This document shows, in pieces, positions 20,901 through 34,400 of a stretch of 64,000 bases of DNA. This stretch comes from Xenoacremonium recifei (lineage: Eukaryota > Ascomycota > Sordariomycetes > Hypocreales > Nectriaceae). The translations under genes were made by a program, and so were the position numbers. The notes below the pieces were generated by a model, which did not search any database, had not been told where the DNA came from, and saw only the letters and a list, made by a program, of their open reading frames with translations. Numbering within the stretch: the first letter of the stretch is position 1; every line of letters starts with the position of its first letter. The stretch spans positions 496,001 to 560,000 of the forward strand of contig WOFQ01000021.1 of assembly GCA_012184525.1 (NCBI GenBank), written 5' to 3'.

Positions 20901-23900
20901 TCCAATCGCCTTATCGGCAGCTGTCGAACCCTGCCCAGGTTGGCAAGTCGTGTCACAGTGCGTCGCACCGTCCGGCCGCGCTCTCCGGAAGGGCTGCCAG
21001 CCTGCAGCACGGCATCGCCAGAGCTCGGCAGGTACCTCACCAGGGCCTCGCGCATCGTACCTGCCTGGTGCTTGCCTGCCATGGCCAGGCCTGTTGGGTG
21101 CCTCGTGTCATTCGCCTCAACAGAAGAGTAATCCAACTTCATCATCCAGCCAAGTCTAGCCAGAGCGACGACTCGGGGAATTCTAACGCAGCCACCAACT
21201 CGGCAAAGACGCCTCCAGCTCGTCGAACTCTAGTATTACACCCACGATACCTATGTATCTGTCTGCAAATTGGAGCCCCCGCATAATGCTCTGTACACGG
21301 TACGTACAGTACTGACTTGTGCATCCAGACGACGGCGTGCAGCCAGCTCGTTGGCTCGTCTCCATCCAACGCACGAGTAGCTGATCCCAAACCGCGGGAG
21401 AATGCGGACGATAGCATGCTTCCATGTGCCTCGACTTCCTACTGCCGTCGACAATCGGATCTGGCACAGTGAGAGGGCCACTAATTGGAGCCGCGAAACC
21501 GTCCCAGTCAACCAGTGACAGCGCCAGCCGCGTCCGTCGTCGCAAACGACCGGCCCTCGTCGCAGGTTTCGCGCGGTTTTTTTCACGTCGGACGGGACGG
21601 AGGCACCCACCTGGAATTCTTCTGGAAGCCGACCGACTATCGTCCACCTGGGCCTCACCTCGGCCGTCGCTCTTTCGCCTCGCCGCTTCTTTGCCCCAGA
21701 AGCGTCCACCGGGCTCCCGCCGAGCTTCGCCCGCGTGCCATTTCGTCTCCGATGGCCGTCCGGCCTCGTCTTGAAGATGCCTCATCGCGGCGGATTGGTC
21801 CATGCCACCCTGCTAGGGCTACCCTGCTCTGCCCCAGAGTCGCCGGAAGCGCTCACCATGGGGACCCGGCTCTCACTACGTCATCGCCGCGGACTCACAC
21901 GATCCCTCCCCCAAAGCGCCGCACGAGACCCATTGGCCAATCAAGACGTTCGCCGCCCGCGACGTTTTCCCATGGTTCCTCGCCATGCTCTGCGGTGTGA
22001 CAGCTCTCGTCGGCCTCGCCGTGGGGGGCTCTACCGATGAGGGAAACGCCCTTCCCTCTGTTTCCTCTGGCGCTTCCCTAGCCAAGCAGCCAGTGAGAGC
22101 ACCTCCTGAACTTGTGACAGCTTGTTGGGGTCTGGTTCGTCTCGGTGTGCGCGGGGACTAGAAGCCAAGAAAAAGCCGGCCTTCCTCCGCGCTGTTTTTC
22201 CCGCTTTCACCCAGGTACCTGGGGCTCCGTGTAAGTCGAGGTGAGCGGCTCGGTACTCCGTGCCCGTGCTACCCACGATACTGACACCCACAGTTCTGCG
22301 ACCTTCTGCGAGTTGCCTGGCTGGCCCCGTTCTTTGAAGGTGGAGGCATCCCTGAAATCACTCCCGGCCGGTGACCGGCTCCAGCTTGGAGATAGATATG
22401 AGGTTTATTTTTTCGCGGCATGATTCGTGCCTCGAGAGAAATCGCCGTCATGTCCCAAATCCCGTTCGCCAAAGCCGCACAGCCGTTGACTGGGCCGCCC
22501 ACACCTTATTTCGCTCAATCCGAGATCCGTTCCCGTTCCCAGCTGCCGCCGCCTCGCTCAATTCATTGCCCGAAATGTCTCGCTCCATCATGGCAGAGCG
22601 AAAAGTGTTGGGTCAGAGAAAGGACAGATAGACACGATGAGGACAGTCGCAATTTACCAAAGCCCACACTTGACCGACAGAGCCGGGTCAGATGAGCAAC
22701 TGAACATTGGCATCGCGCACCTTCGTGGAGCCTGCGTGGAGGAGCTGGACCGCAACTTGCATGCCTCATTAGACCTTCAGGTATGTATGAGACTACGGAC
22801 GGGGCCAAAACAATCGAATGCAGCTGCAGCCGCTTGCACCCGTCGTGCAGCAGCCCGCGCCGCAGCCATGTGTAGTGAGTGCTCCGTACGTTACCGCTTC
22901 TTCTGGAGTACACACCTGCGTTCAATCAGTGGGCGAGGCATTTCTTCAGCTGGTCACTCCGATCCTGCTGTCCCCATTGCCCACGACACAACCCGGCAGC
23001 GGATCCGGGGTCGCCCGGGAGGCGCTGGGGCGAAATCGCTAAAGTGACGGGGCCATCTCACGGATTTTTGGAGAAGAGCCAAGGAGCAGATGGGATTGGA
23101 CACGGAGGATATTCTGGCCTGCGGGAATTGGCGGTCCTGCAGGTCAACGGGCACCCTGCCGATCAACTATGCCTGCCTGCAACGCCATCAGATGCCGCGA
23201 TGGCTTGAGCCTAGAGCTTGCAGACAACTCATCCGTGAGCTTCAGGCGGGCGCTGAGGCAGTTACACTGTCTACGATGGCGCCACAAGAGGGACAGACAA
23301 AAGCAAATGTGCTGCAATGTCCCCGACCCCCCAAAAATCATCTCCAACAACGACGAGAAAGGGCCCAAATCGCAGCACCCTTCCTGCTTGGCAACGGCTG
23401 CCGCCGACTCTCCGCTGTCTTCTTGATTTGGGGATGCGGGGATGAGGTGTTTATTTTGGGTGGCTGTCAAGCCTAGGGCTTGACCTCGTCTCCTGGATCC
23501 TGGCTCTTCCAAATAGACTCGTTGTGTATGCTAGCGAGTCGCAAGACCACCTACGCCATTGGGAGTCCCCATTGTCAACTTTGCTATGGTAGTCGAGAGG
23601 GCGTCATCAACCTTTTGGCTGCGAGGACGGAGTACAAGCGGTGAACTGAACGGAATCACAACAGCCGATTCTATCAAAATTGTCTCAAAGAGAAGTCCTG
23701 AGCCGACGTCATTTGAATCCAGGGTCTCAGATTCAACACGACCAGCTGCTACAGGGGTCCAGATTCCTCGTTGTTGCTCTAAAGCAGTCGGTCGAAGCTA
23801 TCTCGAGAGTCCTCAATTGTACTTGTCGTACAATCTCCTAACGAGCGTCCAAGGCAAATAGACTTAAACGGCTTTTCCAAGGGCTCGGAGTCAGGGCAAC

Positions 23901-26900
23901 CACAAAGTCCAAAGTCAAAAAAGCTCGATGACACCTCTTCTTACAAGAGCGCAAATGGAAATGCAAGGATTTGCAACCAGCCAACCAGGGCACTCACCGT
24001 TCCGCTAGAACCGATCCAAGCGATTCGACCGCACGCGACCACGGCCGGCATTCATCTTGCCGCCTTTTCCCATGCTGATCACCACGTTGACGGCTGGTCC
24101 AATGGGGGAACCCGCCCTGCAAATGACGATATGAGAGGGTGCTATTGCCAGACAGGACAGTGCCGTGCACGCCTCATTCACGATCGAAATGAGGACCAGC
24201 CAATCCACCAGTGACGATCCACTACAGGCTCATCAAAGTCTGTTTTCGGTTGATAAACACTCTGGCTCCAATATTCGGCTCCAGGCGAGAGCGCCGAGGC
24301 GAGAGCAACGCCAGGCCAGCACACAATCATCGACGAGACGAGGCTTCGATCCACCAGCATCCTTCTCCACCACATCGATGAGATGGATCACAGGAGGCTC
24401 CATCCTGCTCTCGATGCCCACTTGGGACCTGGGATGGCACGGGTGAATTTTTTTTCTTCTCTCGTTGTGTCTCCCCTACGTGGGCGCTGATACACCGTCA
24501 CTGGCCGTTCCCCGGCCCTACCGGTGCTGGTGCTGGTGCTGGCGCTGGCCTGTCCCCCCCCAATCCCAATCCCATCCCACACCAGTCCAGACCCGACAGG
24601 ACCCTGCCATGGACGGAATCGTCAAGTCCCTGGACCCGTCGCTGTTACGGTCGCTTGTCGGACATTGGCTGGCTAGCCCATGGGTTATTCTTTTACGTGA
24701 AGGTCGCGTTTGATGACAACCCACCCGTTATCACTTGCTTGTCGTCGATGTGCTGGCCGCTCGCGGTTCGGCTTCCGGTAATGAGGCTCTACTGCTAGCA
24801 GTCTCAGATCCGTCCCTATCTATCCGTATTCGTGCCGTCATTCCCGGGACAGACGCAAGCGAAGTGTCTTGACGGCGAACCAACGGACCAATTATGCCCA
24901 CCTCCGATGGAGACGGAGGACGGCTATCGACGAGTCCAATTGTCCTGTCAGCCGCGAAGGGTGTATGCTCCCTGACCTTGATACGGCTGGAGATGGAGCG
25001 ATGCAACAGCACACGGCCGGGAGGCACTCTCCGTACCTGAAACGAGACGGTCTGCTTCAGTTGCAAGGCGCCAGCCGAGCAGGGACTGACTGTCACTGAG
25101 TGCCGACCTGAGCTCGATAGACGCGCCTCGAGCGCCCCAGACAGATACCGCGTTAAGATGGGCTAGCGATGCTCATTCCGCGGGTGCGCCTCGCGTCCAA
25201 CTGCTTAACGGTTACAATATACCCGGGCCTGGACCACGATACGGAGCCTCTTCCAGTGCTGCGCTGTACTGTGTAGCACTTCTGATATGGCGCAGGGCCT
25301 TGCGCTCCTCCAGAAACCCTGCCTGACTCGAAGTCATAGAGATTGCCCCCTTCAATGTGACCGCGGATAGCCCTTCCGCGAGGTACGACGACGACGACGA
25401 TTTACGGAGCACGGCTACACATCCACCCGCATCTAGCGGTCAGGTCTGCCCCATTTGCTCCGTGTCTGGCAGCTCAATTGAGAAGCCGAAGCTCATGGAA
25501 GCGTCTATTTAGCTCGCTCTCGCTGGAGTAGCAAGGACCCTGCATAATTCACTCATACAAAGTCGATTGATTGACTTGATATGGCACGGCCCATGGCGAC
25601 CTTAGTTGCCCAGCCGGCGCTGCTCGACAAAGGCCTCACCTCAGCCGCTCTAGCGGTCAAGGATCTCTTCTCTGCCCTTGACGGAGGTCATGACACATTA
25701 CCTACTCAACCGGCTATCTCGGGCCTAATAATTGTCTCGACAAGAGGTCCCGCGTATAAGTGCTGAAGGAGCTCGACTGGGCCTGACGATAATCGGGCGC
25801 CACATGATGGGGCGAAGTCGCAGCCAAGAAACGCGCCTCGCCGCCGTTTCCCCGTTGTCGATAGACTGAGGTCCGACCCCAGGTCTTGGCCCGCAGATGC
25901 CCTGGTGAGGTCTGACCGTTGATACGTAGGTGGTTTCTACGCCGTATCCCCGTGCTTCGCCAGCAAACGACGATTGTTACGGCAAAAGTTTCCTGTTTCT
26001 TTGTCGAGGCTTCCATCCCGGCCAGGCCAAGAGGCAGACGAAACAAGAAGTGCCGGGTTGCTGAAACAAGTCGCCTTGGCAACAACCTGGCACAACTCCT
26101 GATGAGATAGGCCTATCTATCACTGTGTTCTACGTCCAACAATCCCTTGACTGTCTGACGAGGCGTCCTAGCCACCGCAATTGAGCAAGCTCACGCAGGA
26201 TTGCAAGTAGTTCCTTATTTCTCGTTTGGCTGCGGGTTGACCGGGTCATCTTAGGTGGGGGTCGCGTACAAAATACGCGCTGTAGTGTACATGCTGAGGA
26301 TGCAGTTGGATGCGCATTTGCCACCATATGCCGAAGAGGCATGGAGTATTACGGAGTACAAAGTCTGGGGTCGGATGTCCTTGGTGGACAAAGTGCGTTA
26401 GTAGAGCATGCACTACGCACGCATACACGCATGCGTGCCCGTCTTCCCGCGTGTGTAAGTCCAGGGTATGTGCAGCTTGACGGAGACCTACACACATCCT
26501 CTCTTTGCACGACGCCCTAATCTCGGGTTTGCGTCTGTCTTGTGAGGCAGTGTCGCTCTAGTGTCACCGAGATCTTACGTTGGAGCTGAGGTAAGGCAGG
26601 ATGGAGAGCTGGGGGGTGTGTAAGACGAGTTGACGGCTGCAACGGCTCACCTCACACACAGTATCGTCCGTACGGTCCGACGACTTACACGACAGAGGAT
26701 TCCCAAGGCCTTGGCAAGGGAACATCGACATGTCCAACTCTTGGCCAGTCTAGGCCATATCGTTGGCCGTTGCACTGCACTTCCCAGGACGATCATCCGG
26801 TCTCGACGGTGTACCGCAGCCAGAATGAATATGAATCGTCACCGTCGACAGTTGATCCAGGCACGCAAGGGACTCTGCCACAATAGCTGCTTGTCACAGA

Positions 26901-28311
26901 CGTCTTGGCGGCGATCTCGAGGCTGCTTCAGTCGTCAGCATGTTACAGCCCGCTCGTGATTTGCCAGCCGCAGCACCTGATCTACCTGATATATTGCATC
27001 CAGCCTGCCAAGTCGGCGGTGCCAAGACGCTCCCGCGCCTCGTCGTCGATCCCTCTATCGCTTGAACGGCATGTATGAGATCTACCGCGAACATGCACCG
27101 TGTCTGCTACGAACAGGCTGTTCTTCAAGGGCGGCGTGTCTCGCTGCACGCCCTTGTCTCATGCATGCTTATTTGGACGATGCTTGGCAAGACCGGTGAG
27201 GCGTCATGACGGCGTCTGCGAGTTTGTCTTTGCTATGTCTCATCTCGCATACTGACACCGCCAAGAACGTGTTTCCTCGGTGCTACTGTTGCTGCTGCGG
27301 CTTCTGGTGACACGTACATCCCTTATCGACGATTCTGTCTCATGCTTATGTGTGTTCGCACGCATGCGGGGACTGGTGTCGAGGGAGGAGGCTGGGCGGC
27401 GGCGGACAATCTCCAGCGAGGTTGAGTTATGCTTCTTGGCTGAGACTGTGTCTGCGACGTGCGCCCTTGACGGCAGATGTTTGCGTCGATGAGCAGTGCA
27501 ATCGTCGGAAGATCCGGGATGATGTAGGGTAGACTAAAGCCCGGATGTGAACTTGCGACATGGTGAGATTGCACGTGAAGTCGAGATTCCTCTATAGGGT
27601 AGGGCCTTGCAACTCGAGTAGGTTCGTGGTGTTTATTGCATGGATATGTAAGACAGTCGGTTCATGATCTCATGAATAACTTAACTCGATGGGTTGATGA
27701 TGCGGAAACGCCATCGGCAATTTTAATGCGAGTTTTCGAGAAGGAAATATCCCTGGTGCCAATAACCTCGTACGTACGACATCTTTGAGGTTGATGCTAT
27801 TGTCCAAGACTCGGACATCAGATTGGCGCCGCCATCAACATATCTCTACACTCTGTCGTTAGTGACGAATACTGATTCTCGAAGACTGTGCCCTTGGTCA
27901 TCACACAGAATTACCCTGTGGCCACAGCTAGACACCTCTCATGGACTGATAATCTAGACATTACTTATTGCATTGCTATTCTCAACAACACAGAATTCAA
28001 CTGCATGCTCGAATTAAGCTAGAGTCAAATATCATAACCATATCCCATAAATACATATGCACCAAGCATTTATATAAGTCAAACCAGTAAACCTAAACGC
28101 CTGGAACAAATAAAGACGACGCCCGTCGTCAACACGGAGACGCATAAAACATATCCGCATAGCAATTCGTCCTAGAACCCCAACCACCAGTACCCAGTCC
28201 CAAAAGTCACCGATACACCATCCGCCTATAAGCCTAGAGCAAGAACGCAGCCTCCACCGTCCAAGGGAAGAGGCAAAGAAGGGAACAAAGGGGAAGAGTT
28301 CGACAATGCTG
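17973..28311. other. 10.3-kb gene-poor region upstream of PMA1
   Basis: I can support no protein gene, tRNA or rRNA here. The first few hundred bases must hold the PMA1 promoter and 5' UTR. ORFs of up to 213 codons exist on both strands, but none shows a recognisable domain, intron logic or low-complexity pattern typical of a real gene; they fit chance in GC-rich DNA. Visible landmarks are T-runs at 18585-18610, a cluster of TACCGTA-like motifs at 19988-20027, a GGTGCT/GGCGCT simple repeat near 24520-24550, and alternating purine-pyrimidine DNA at 26405-26440. The last 700 bp (27600-28311) turns AT-rich and is 3' to the bZIP gene. Confidence 0.6.
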
Positions 28312-30297
28312 TCATCGCCCCGTCTTACCCGCCCTCCTCCCCTTAGTATCCAAATTAAATGTATCAACCAACGTGGGAAACGCCTTCGCAAACGCCTCCC
28401 CCAGCTTCCAATTCTCCAAATTGCGCATATGCCGCTCAAACACCGGATTGATCATCACCTCCTCGCCATCCGGGCTCTGCAGCAGCGTGTCCGTCTCCTC
28501 ATACGGCCAACTCAGCGACAGCGTCGCGGTAAACGGCACGAAGAAGTTGTCAAACAGGTACTGCTGGGGGTTATACTGGCGGACGAGCTGCTCGCGCATC
28601 TTGGGGAAGGGCACGTGGTCGATCCACGCGGGGTGGCGCATGGAGAGCTGCGCGGGCGTGGGATGGAACCAGTCGGGCAGGCGGTCGTGGTTCTCGGGCG
28701 AGGGGTCGATCTGCCAGCGCATGACGAGGAACATCATGTACAGCACGGCGACGCGCTCGGGCAGCGTGGAGATGTCGGGGAAGGTGGTGAGGATGTCGGT
28801 GAAGACCTTGGAGAGCGGGTGCGAGTAGACGCTCTGGGCGGGGTTGAGCAGCGAGGAGACCGAGGGGTAGCGCGGGCCGATGACTTCTTGGGCGGGCAGG
28901 CCGTCGGCGGCGCGTTGGCGGCGCTCGTTGAGGAAGTCGATGAGGAGCGAGTCGAGCGGACAGGTCGGCTCCGAGTGCATGATGGGCGGGCCGGGAGGAG
29001 GGCCGGGAGGAAGGCCGGAGGCGGAGGCGGGGCCGGGGCTCGGGGTGGACATGTCCGGCATGGAGACCGGCACCGGAGGGGAAAGGTGGTGGTTGTGGTT
29101 GTGGTGGTGAGGATGAGCATCGCCCGTGGTGGCTGTTGGAATGCCCGCTGCTGCCGCTGCCGTCCCCCAGGGCGTGCTCGACGCCGGCCGGGCATGCAAC
29201 TGGCGATGATAACTAATAGCCGTCCAATCGTGCTTCATCGGCACATGCTGGAACTGGCCAGAATCCTGCGCGCCGCTGAGCCCGTTCTGCAGCCGCGGCA
29301 CACGCTGCTGCGCGCCCTCCAGCAGGAAATCCAGCCCCAGCCGCTCGGGGCCCATCTCCAGACCATGTCGGAGTTCGTGGCGCTGCTGGTTGAGCTGCGA
29401 GCGCGCCTGGACGTCCACCGCGTTGTTGCTGCTGCTGCTGCTGCTCCCGGCGCGCTGCCACGACGACGTTGCCGGGTCAAGGCTCGACGGCGAGGAGGCG
29501 CTGCCGGGTGTTGATGCCGCCACCGCTGCTGCTGCGTTGTTAGCCGGTGCGCTGCTGTGCACGCTGAGGGTGCTGCTGGCGTGGTGATGGTGATGGGGAT
29601 GGCCCTGCGGCGCGGCGTGGGTGGTGCCCGGCGAGAGAAAGGCCTGGTCGACAGCCCCTGGATGATGCGTGTAAGCGACACACTCTCTGGATTCTCTCCA
29701 GCCCAAACTAGGGGTTGGACGACAGATGGATGAAACGTAACGTACCCTGGCCGATCAGCGGCTGCAGCATGGCGACAATGCTGGCCAGACGGCGCTTGAT
29801 CTCGACGTTCTCCTGCTCGACAGCCTCCTTGGCGCGCAGCACGGCCTGCAGGTCCTGGTAGGGCTGCTGGCTGGTGAGCTCCTGGATGCGACGCTCGAGG
29901 GACTCGATCTGGTTCTTGGTGCGCTCGCGGATGGCGCGTTGGGCCTCGCGGTCTGGAGAGAGTCAGTTCAGTTCCCCCTTTTCCTATAACCAGCTTCATG
30001 GCACCCAAAAGACTGACCGTTTGCCCGCTTCTTCGCCAGCTGCTCCGGCGTCAAGTTGGCCACGCCGCGGCTGCCCGGCCCCGTCTTCTTCTTCTTGCTC
30101 TTCGCCCCGTCGTCACTCTCGGCCGCCTCACGCTTACTCGCCGCCGCCGCTCCCCCGATCACCGGGATGGACGTCGGCGGAACGGCCGTCGAGGGCGCCA
30201 CGCCGGACACGCTGCTCCCGCTGCCGACGGACTCTCCCCCCGGACTCGGCGCCGCGGTCAGTCCCATCATCATCTCCGTCCCAGTCCCGGGCCCCAT
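28312..30297 (-). CDS. bZIP transcription factor with DUF3425 domain
   Basis: Three exons, 30018-30297, 29746-29952 and 28312-29657, give 610 aa with all phases closing. The basic region is split by intron 1: NLTPEQLAKKRAN, then DREAQRAIRERTKNQIE, followed by a short heptad zipper (ESLERRIQEL and the VEQENVEIKRRLASI segment). The pattern ANLTPEQLAKKRANDREAQR is the characteristic start of fungal DUF3425 bZIP proteins. A long Ser/Ala/His/Pro-rich middle with poly-His stretches (HPHHHHH, HHHNHNHH) follows. The DUF3425 domain lies at about 390-530: PLDSLLIDFL, GPRYPSVSSLL, LPERVAVLYMMFLVMRWQI, then LPDWFHPTPAQL, HPAWIDHVPFPKMRE and LSLSWPY. It is presumably nuclear; no target can be read from the sequence. 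The start is the ATG at 30297; upstream acidic/Ser patches are in exon 1. Confidence 0.9.
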
Positions 30298-31447
30298 GGC
30301 CCTGATACAGAACGCTGCTCGTTATCCACCGTCGCCTCTCCCTGCTGCCTCTCTCCGTCTTACACCCGTTGCTGGCCGGCCTGCTTATCGTCGTTAACTA
30401 GGTACTGTATCAATTATTATCAGGCCCCTTCCTTCCTCCACACCCCACTCACTTACCCGCAAAACCGCGCGATACGATAGCCTCACAGACTGTCCTCCCA
30501 CACACACCGAAAATCTCCGCTCCGGGGGTCTGGTCCTGGTTCCGCCCGCCTTCCGTTCCGTTCCGTCAGTTTTTCGCGAATTCGGGGCGCCGCCGCCGCG
30601 TGTCACCATCGGAAGCAAGCCGGTTCTCTCTCGACACACACGCGCAGAATGTTCAAGGATTGGATCGATCGTAGCGGAATGGAAGGGCGAAAAATGGGGG
30701 GAGGGGGCGAAACGAAATGGGGCCGGCCGCCTGCCTATGGGAGGGGGCAGGCTGAATCATAAAGTGCCATAAAGTGTGCGGGGGGCGGAGGCGGCCCGAG
30801 TCATGCCCCGGGGTAACGCTGTGACCGACCTACCCTGGAGGCTTACCCTGGAGGACTGCATTGGATGTTTGCGGAAGAGTTCAACCGCTTGCGATCGGAC
30901 GGAAACTCTGCTGACGCCCATGTCGAGAGGCTCAAGCCGCAATTCCAGCGTACAGTGAGTGTAATCTTGCGAGGCATGCACACGCCCATCTGTCTCGGCC
31001 CTTGGAAAAAGCAAGAAATCGCACGCGGTGCCTTAGCACTGCGGTACATGACATTAAGTCACTGGCCATTGTTCAGTATTTCTTTTTGGGTGGACAGTCT
31101 GCATTCCACATTCTTTTCTTTTTGTAAGTGGGTTACTCGCATGTTGCATACAGAGTACAACATGTAATCAAGCCGAGGTGTATAATCATGCACGTCACCC
31201 GTAGAAACGCTACTAGTTGCTTGCTTGCTTGCTTGCTTTTGTCATTTGCGCGACGACTCCATTCGTAATATTACATAGCCTGACAATGAGTCTCGCGATA
31301 ACCACTCCTCCAGATATGATCCTGTCTACTAGCCCAATGGTGTATCGTACCATGCTCATCCCCCCTTTTCTCATCAACACAATCCTACGATGCTGGACAT
31401 CTCCGTCCATCCACCTAATCCCACCACAAACCCATCCACACAGTGCA
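30298..31447. other. Intergenic region: bZIP promoter and NIC96 3' end
   Basis: GC-rich near the bZIP start, with a G-run at about 30695-30710. A perfect tetranucleotide tract (TTGC/TGCT, about 31217-31237) lies near NIC96. No gene. Confidence 0.6.
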
Positions 31448-34400
31448 TCACTCCGCTGACGCCCTCGCCAACGCCTCGTGCAGATGCGGCGGGAACCGGT
31501 ACCGCAGCTGGCTCGTATACGTCGTCAGATCGAGCGTCATCTGGCGCAGCTGCGCAACCATGAGCCGCCGCGTGCCCTCGTTGCCGCTGAAGGCACCGCT
31601 CGTCAAGGCCTCGCGCTGGCGCACGCAGCACACCAGCGTCCACAGCAGCAGGTTGGGCACGTTGATGGCCACGGGCTGCGACAGGCCCGAGAACTTGGCT
31701 GCGCAGTTGCGGATCGTGGCGGCGTCGCCGGCGGCGTCCAGGGGTAGGATCCCGAGGCTTCGGATTTTCTAGGTATTGTTAGTAAGAAGAAGAAATCATG
31801 GATATGAACGGAATAGGGGGGCTACTCACGTCGAGGCACTGCGCCCACTGTCCGGCTTCCACCTGGTTCTTGATGCCGCTCATCTCCAGCAGCACCCGGC
31901 ACGCCACCTTGTTCTGGTCCTGGATGCGGCGGTAGAACATGGCATCGCGCTCGTACATGGCCATCATCGTGCGCGCCAGCTCCACGGGGTCATCAATGGC
32001 TGCGAGGCTCAAGCTTGTGCTCGGATCATTGGCCTCTGCAGTTTGGCCTTCGCGCGGCTTCACGGGCACCAGGCGCATGGGGTCCTCGCCAATCTCGAGC
32101 GCAATGGCCTCGCTGAGGGCACGGCTGACGATGGCTACGACGGTATCGTACTCGGCCGCCAGATGGTACAGCAGCACCGAGTCGGTAGTGCGGCCGTTCT
32201 CGTCGGCAAAGCTGGCCGCCTGAAGCGTCACCGTGTTGACAAAGTCGTCTTCGCCGTCCAGGCCGATCAACGGGCCGCGCTCCTCGATGACACCGCGAAT
32301 CCGTCGCCCGTCTGGCCGGATGTCGCCGATCAGCTTGCTGAACTCGCGTGTCTCCAGCACGAGCTCCCGGAGCGCCTCGTGGCACACCTCGCCATGTCGT
32401 CGTCCAGCCTCGCCCTCTAGATCGCTGTTCAGGCAGATGAGCGCCAAGTAATCGACTGCCGAGACCACATCGGCCGCCCGGAAGTCGCGCGTGTAATAAC
32501 CCAACATGCGTCCAAAGTTGATCTGCGCCAGATTCTTCGTGCTGTAGCTGCGCAGGTCGTTGGCCCCTGAGAGCGCGTCGCTCGGCCGTAGTAGGCCGTA
32601 GAAGGTCAGGGCCAGCGCAAAGTGCACGGCGTCGACGTATGAAAAGGGGTAAAGATAGGCCACCGCATCCTCGAACATGCCCGCCAAAATTTGTAGGTAG
32701 AAGAACATGCCGAAGCTGCCGCTCGCATCCTCGCCGCCGCTGCTCGCCGCCTTGGGGAAGTGCTTGAGCCCGATCTCGCGGATGCTGGCCTGCAGCTCGG
32801 CCAAACCATACGACTCACCTGCCATCTCGATGGTACGGTCGCCCTCGCGCGCTAGGTTGAACTGCAGCCACACCCAGTCGTTGATGTCCGTGTTGAGGCC
32901 CTCCAGATTGCGGTTGCCCAGCTCGATGCGCCCAATGACCTTGTAGCAGGCCAACCGGAAGGGATCCATGGCGTTGCTCTCCTTGGCGCGGGCTCGTTGC
33001 ATGTATTCGCTGCGGCAGCGTTCCGTCAGACGACTGTTAAGGCGACGGTCCGCGCTCGCAGCGTAGTTGTTGATGTATGTTGCAAACGTCCGGTCGATGC
33101 CCTTGAAGGCGCTGCTGTGGTCGTTGACGTACATCGCCGCCTCCGAGACGTGCCCAGAACGCAGAAGGTAGAAGACGATGGCCCAGACGGGCTCATCCTT
33201 GACCCGCTGGCACTCGACTGTATCCGGAACCAGATCTTTGCGGGCTTCCCGTAGTCGAATGTAGGCCCGGATCTTGCTGACGATATCTGGAACGCCACCC
33301 AGCTTCGCCTCGTGTGGATGCTTGGCGATGAGCGACTCAACCTCGCGCAGGAATTGCTTCTCAAGGAAGCGGTTGGCACCGCTTAGGATCTGCTTGCGCA
33401 TGGCGACAGAGTCTGCCGAGTTGGGATTCTCGTCGAGATACATGCGCGCGAAGCCTCGCTCCCGCGCCGTCGCATTGGCGAGCGACGTTTCTGCTCCAGG
33501 GTTCTCGCCCACCATCTCCATAACTGCCAGGTACGCCTCGACGACGTGAGGTGCGTGCGGTTCGTGAGACTTGCGTTCGACGTCGGCGAACTCAGACAGG
33601 ATGGCATAGGGCCGCTTCGTCAGTCGTGCAGCGTTCAGTGCCCTGACCTTCTCAGCAAGCTTGGCTTGTCGCTCCCTCAGCACGCGCTCGTCGCCAGAGT
33701 GCTTGCCCAACGTCTCCGAGGGTCGGTCAACGTCTGAAAAGTCTGATTGATGTGCTCCCACCCGGCTGGGCGTGCCAATGACCGAGCGTTGGAACGCCGA
33801 CTTGCCCATCATGCTCGCCCGGCCAGAGCGGGCTGCTGCTCCCTGAGCCTTGCTTCGTCGTGAGCGCCCAAAGGCTGACTGGGACTCACGCCCAGAAGGA
33901 TCCTCACGGGGCTTGATTCCAAAGTGCTGGAAGATGCGTTTACGCTGCGCCTCCCACTCCATAGTAACATTGTCCTCCATAAAGTTGTCAAAGTCGCGAA
34001 CGGATCGCTCTAGGCCATCGGAAATCATGCTCAGCGTCGTCTTCGTCTGTAGGTTCGATAGGTAGGTCTCGACATCGATCTCGGCCGGTGCGTAGCCATG
34101 GGTTGCTCGCTCGACCCGACCGCCTTGTACGTCGAGGAAGCCCAGATCCTTGGCCGCGTTGCCAGGGTCGACACCAGATGCTGCGAGGAGGTAGTGAGCC
34201 TTGCTATCGAGGGGCTTCTCGTTGGGTTTCGACTGGAGCTTGCGCAATCGGTGGCGCAAGTCGCCAAGTCCGAGCTCAAGGTTGGGCAAGTCTTCCATGT
34301 TCTTCTTGCCATCGGTGGCTTTCTGGCTCTTGGCGAAGAGGCTGTCGAAGTAGGCTCCCGCGGGCTGGGCCGGCTGGCTGAGCGGTGCTTGCTGGCCATT

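Noticed and set aside
21183..21803. 206-codon minus-strand ORF in the PMA1 upstream region
   Set aside because: Composition is random-looking, overlaps comparable ORFs on the other strand, and shows no motif.
24340..24356. Possible tRNA B-box (GGCTTCGATCC)
   Set aside because: No matching A-box or cloverleaf could be found around it.
26405..26440. Alternating purine-pyrimidine tract (possible Z-DNA)
   Set aside because: Too short and irregular to support a functional claim.
28880..29110. Gly/Pro-rich repeats as a possible collagen-like protein
   Set aside because: They are the Pro/Gly-rich middle of the bZIP protein read on the wrong strand.
28306..29514. 402-codon ORF on the + strand
   Set aside because: Antisense to the GC-rich bZIP gene; Arg/Gly/Val composition without any domain.
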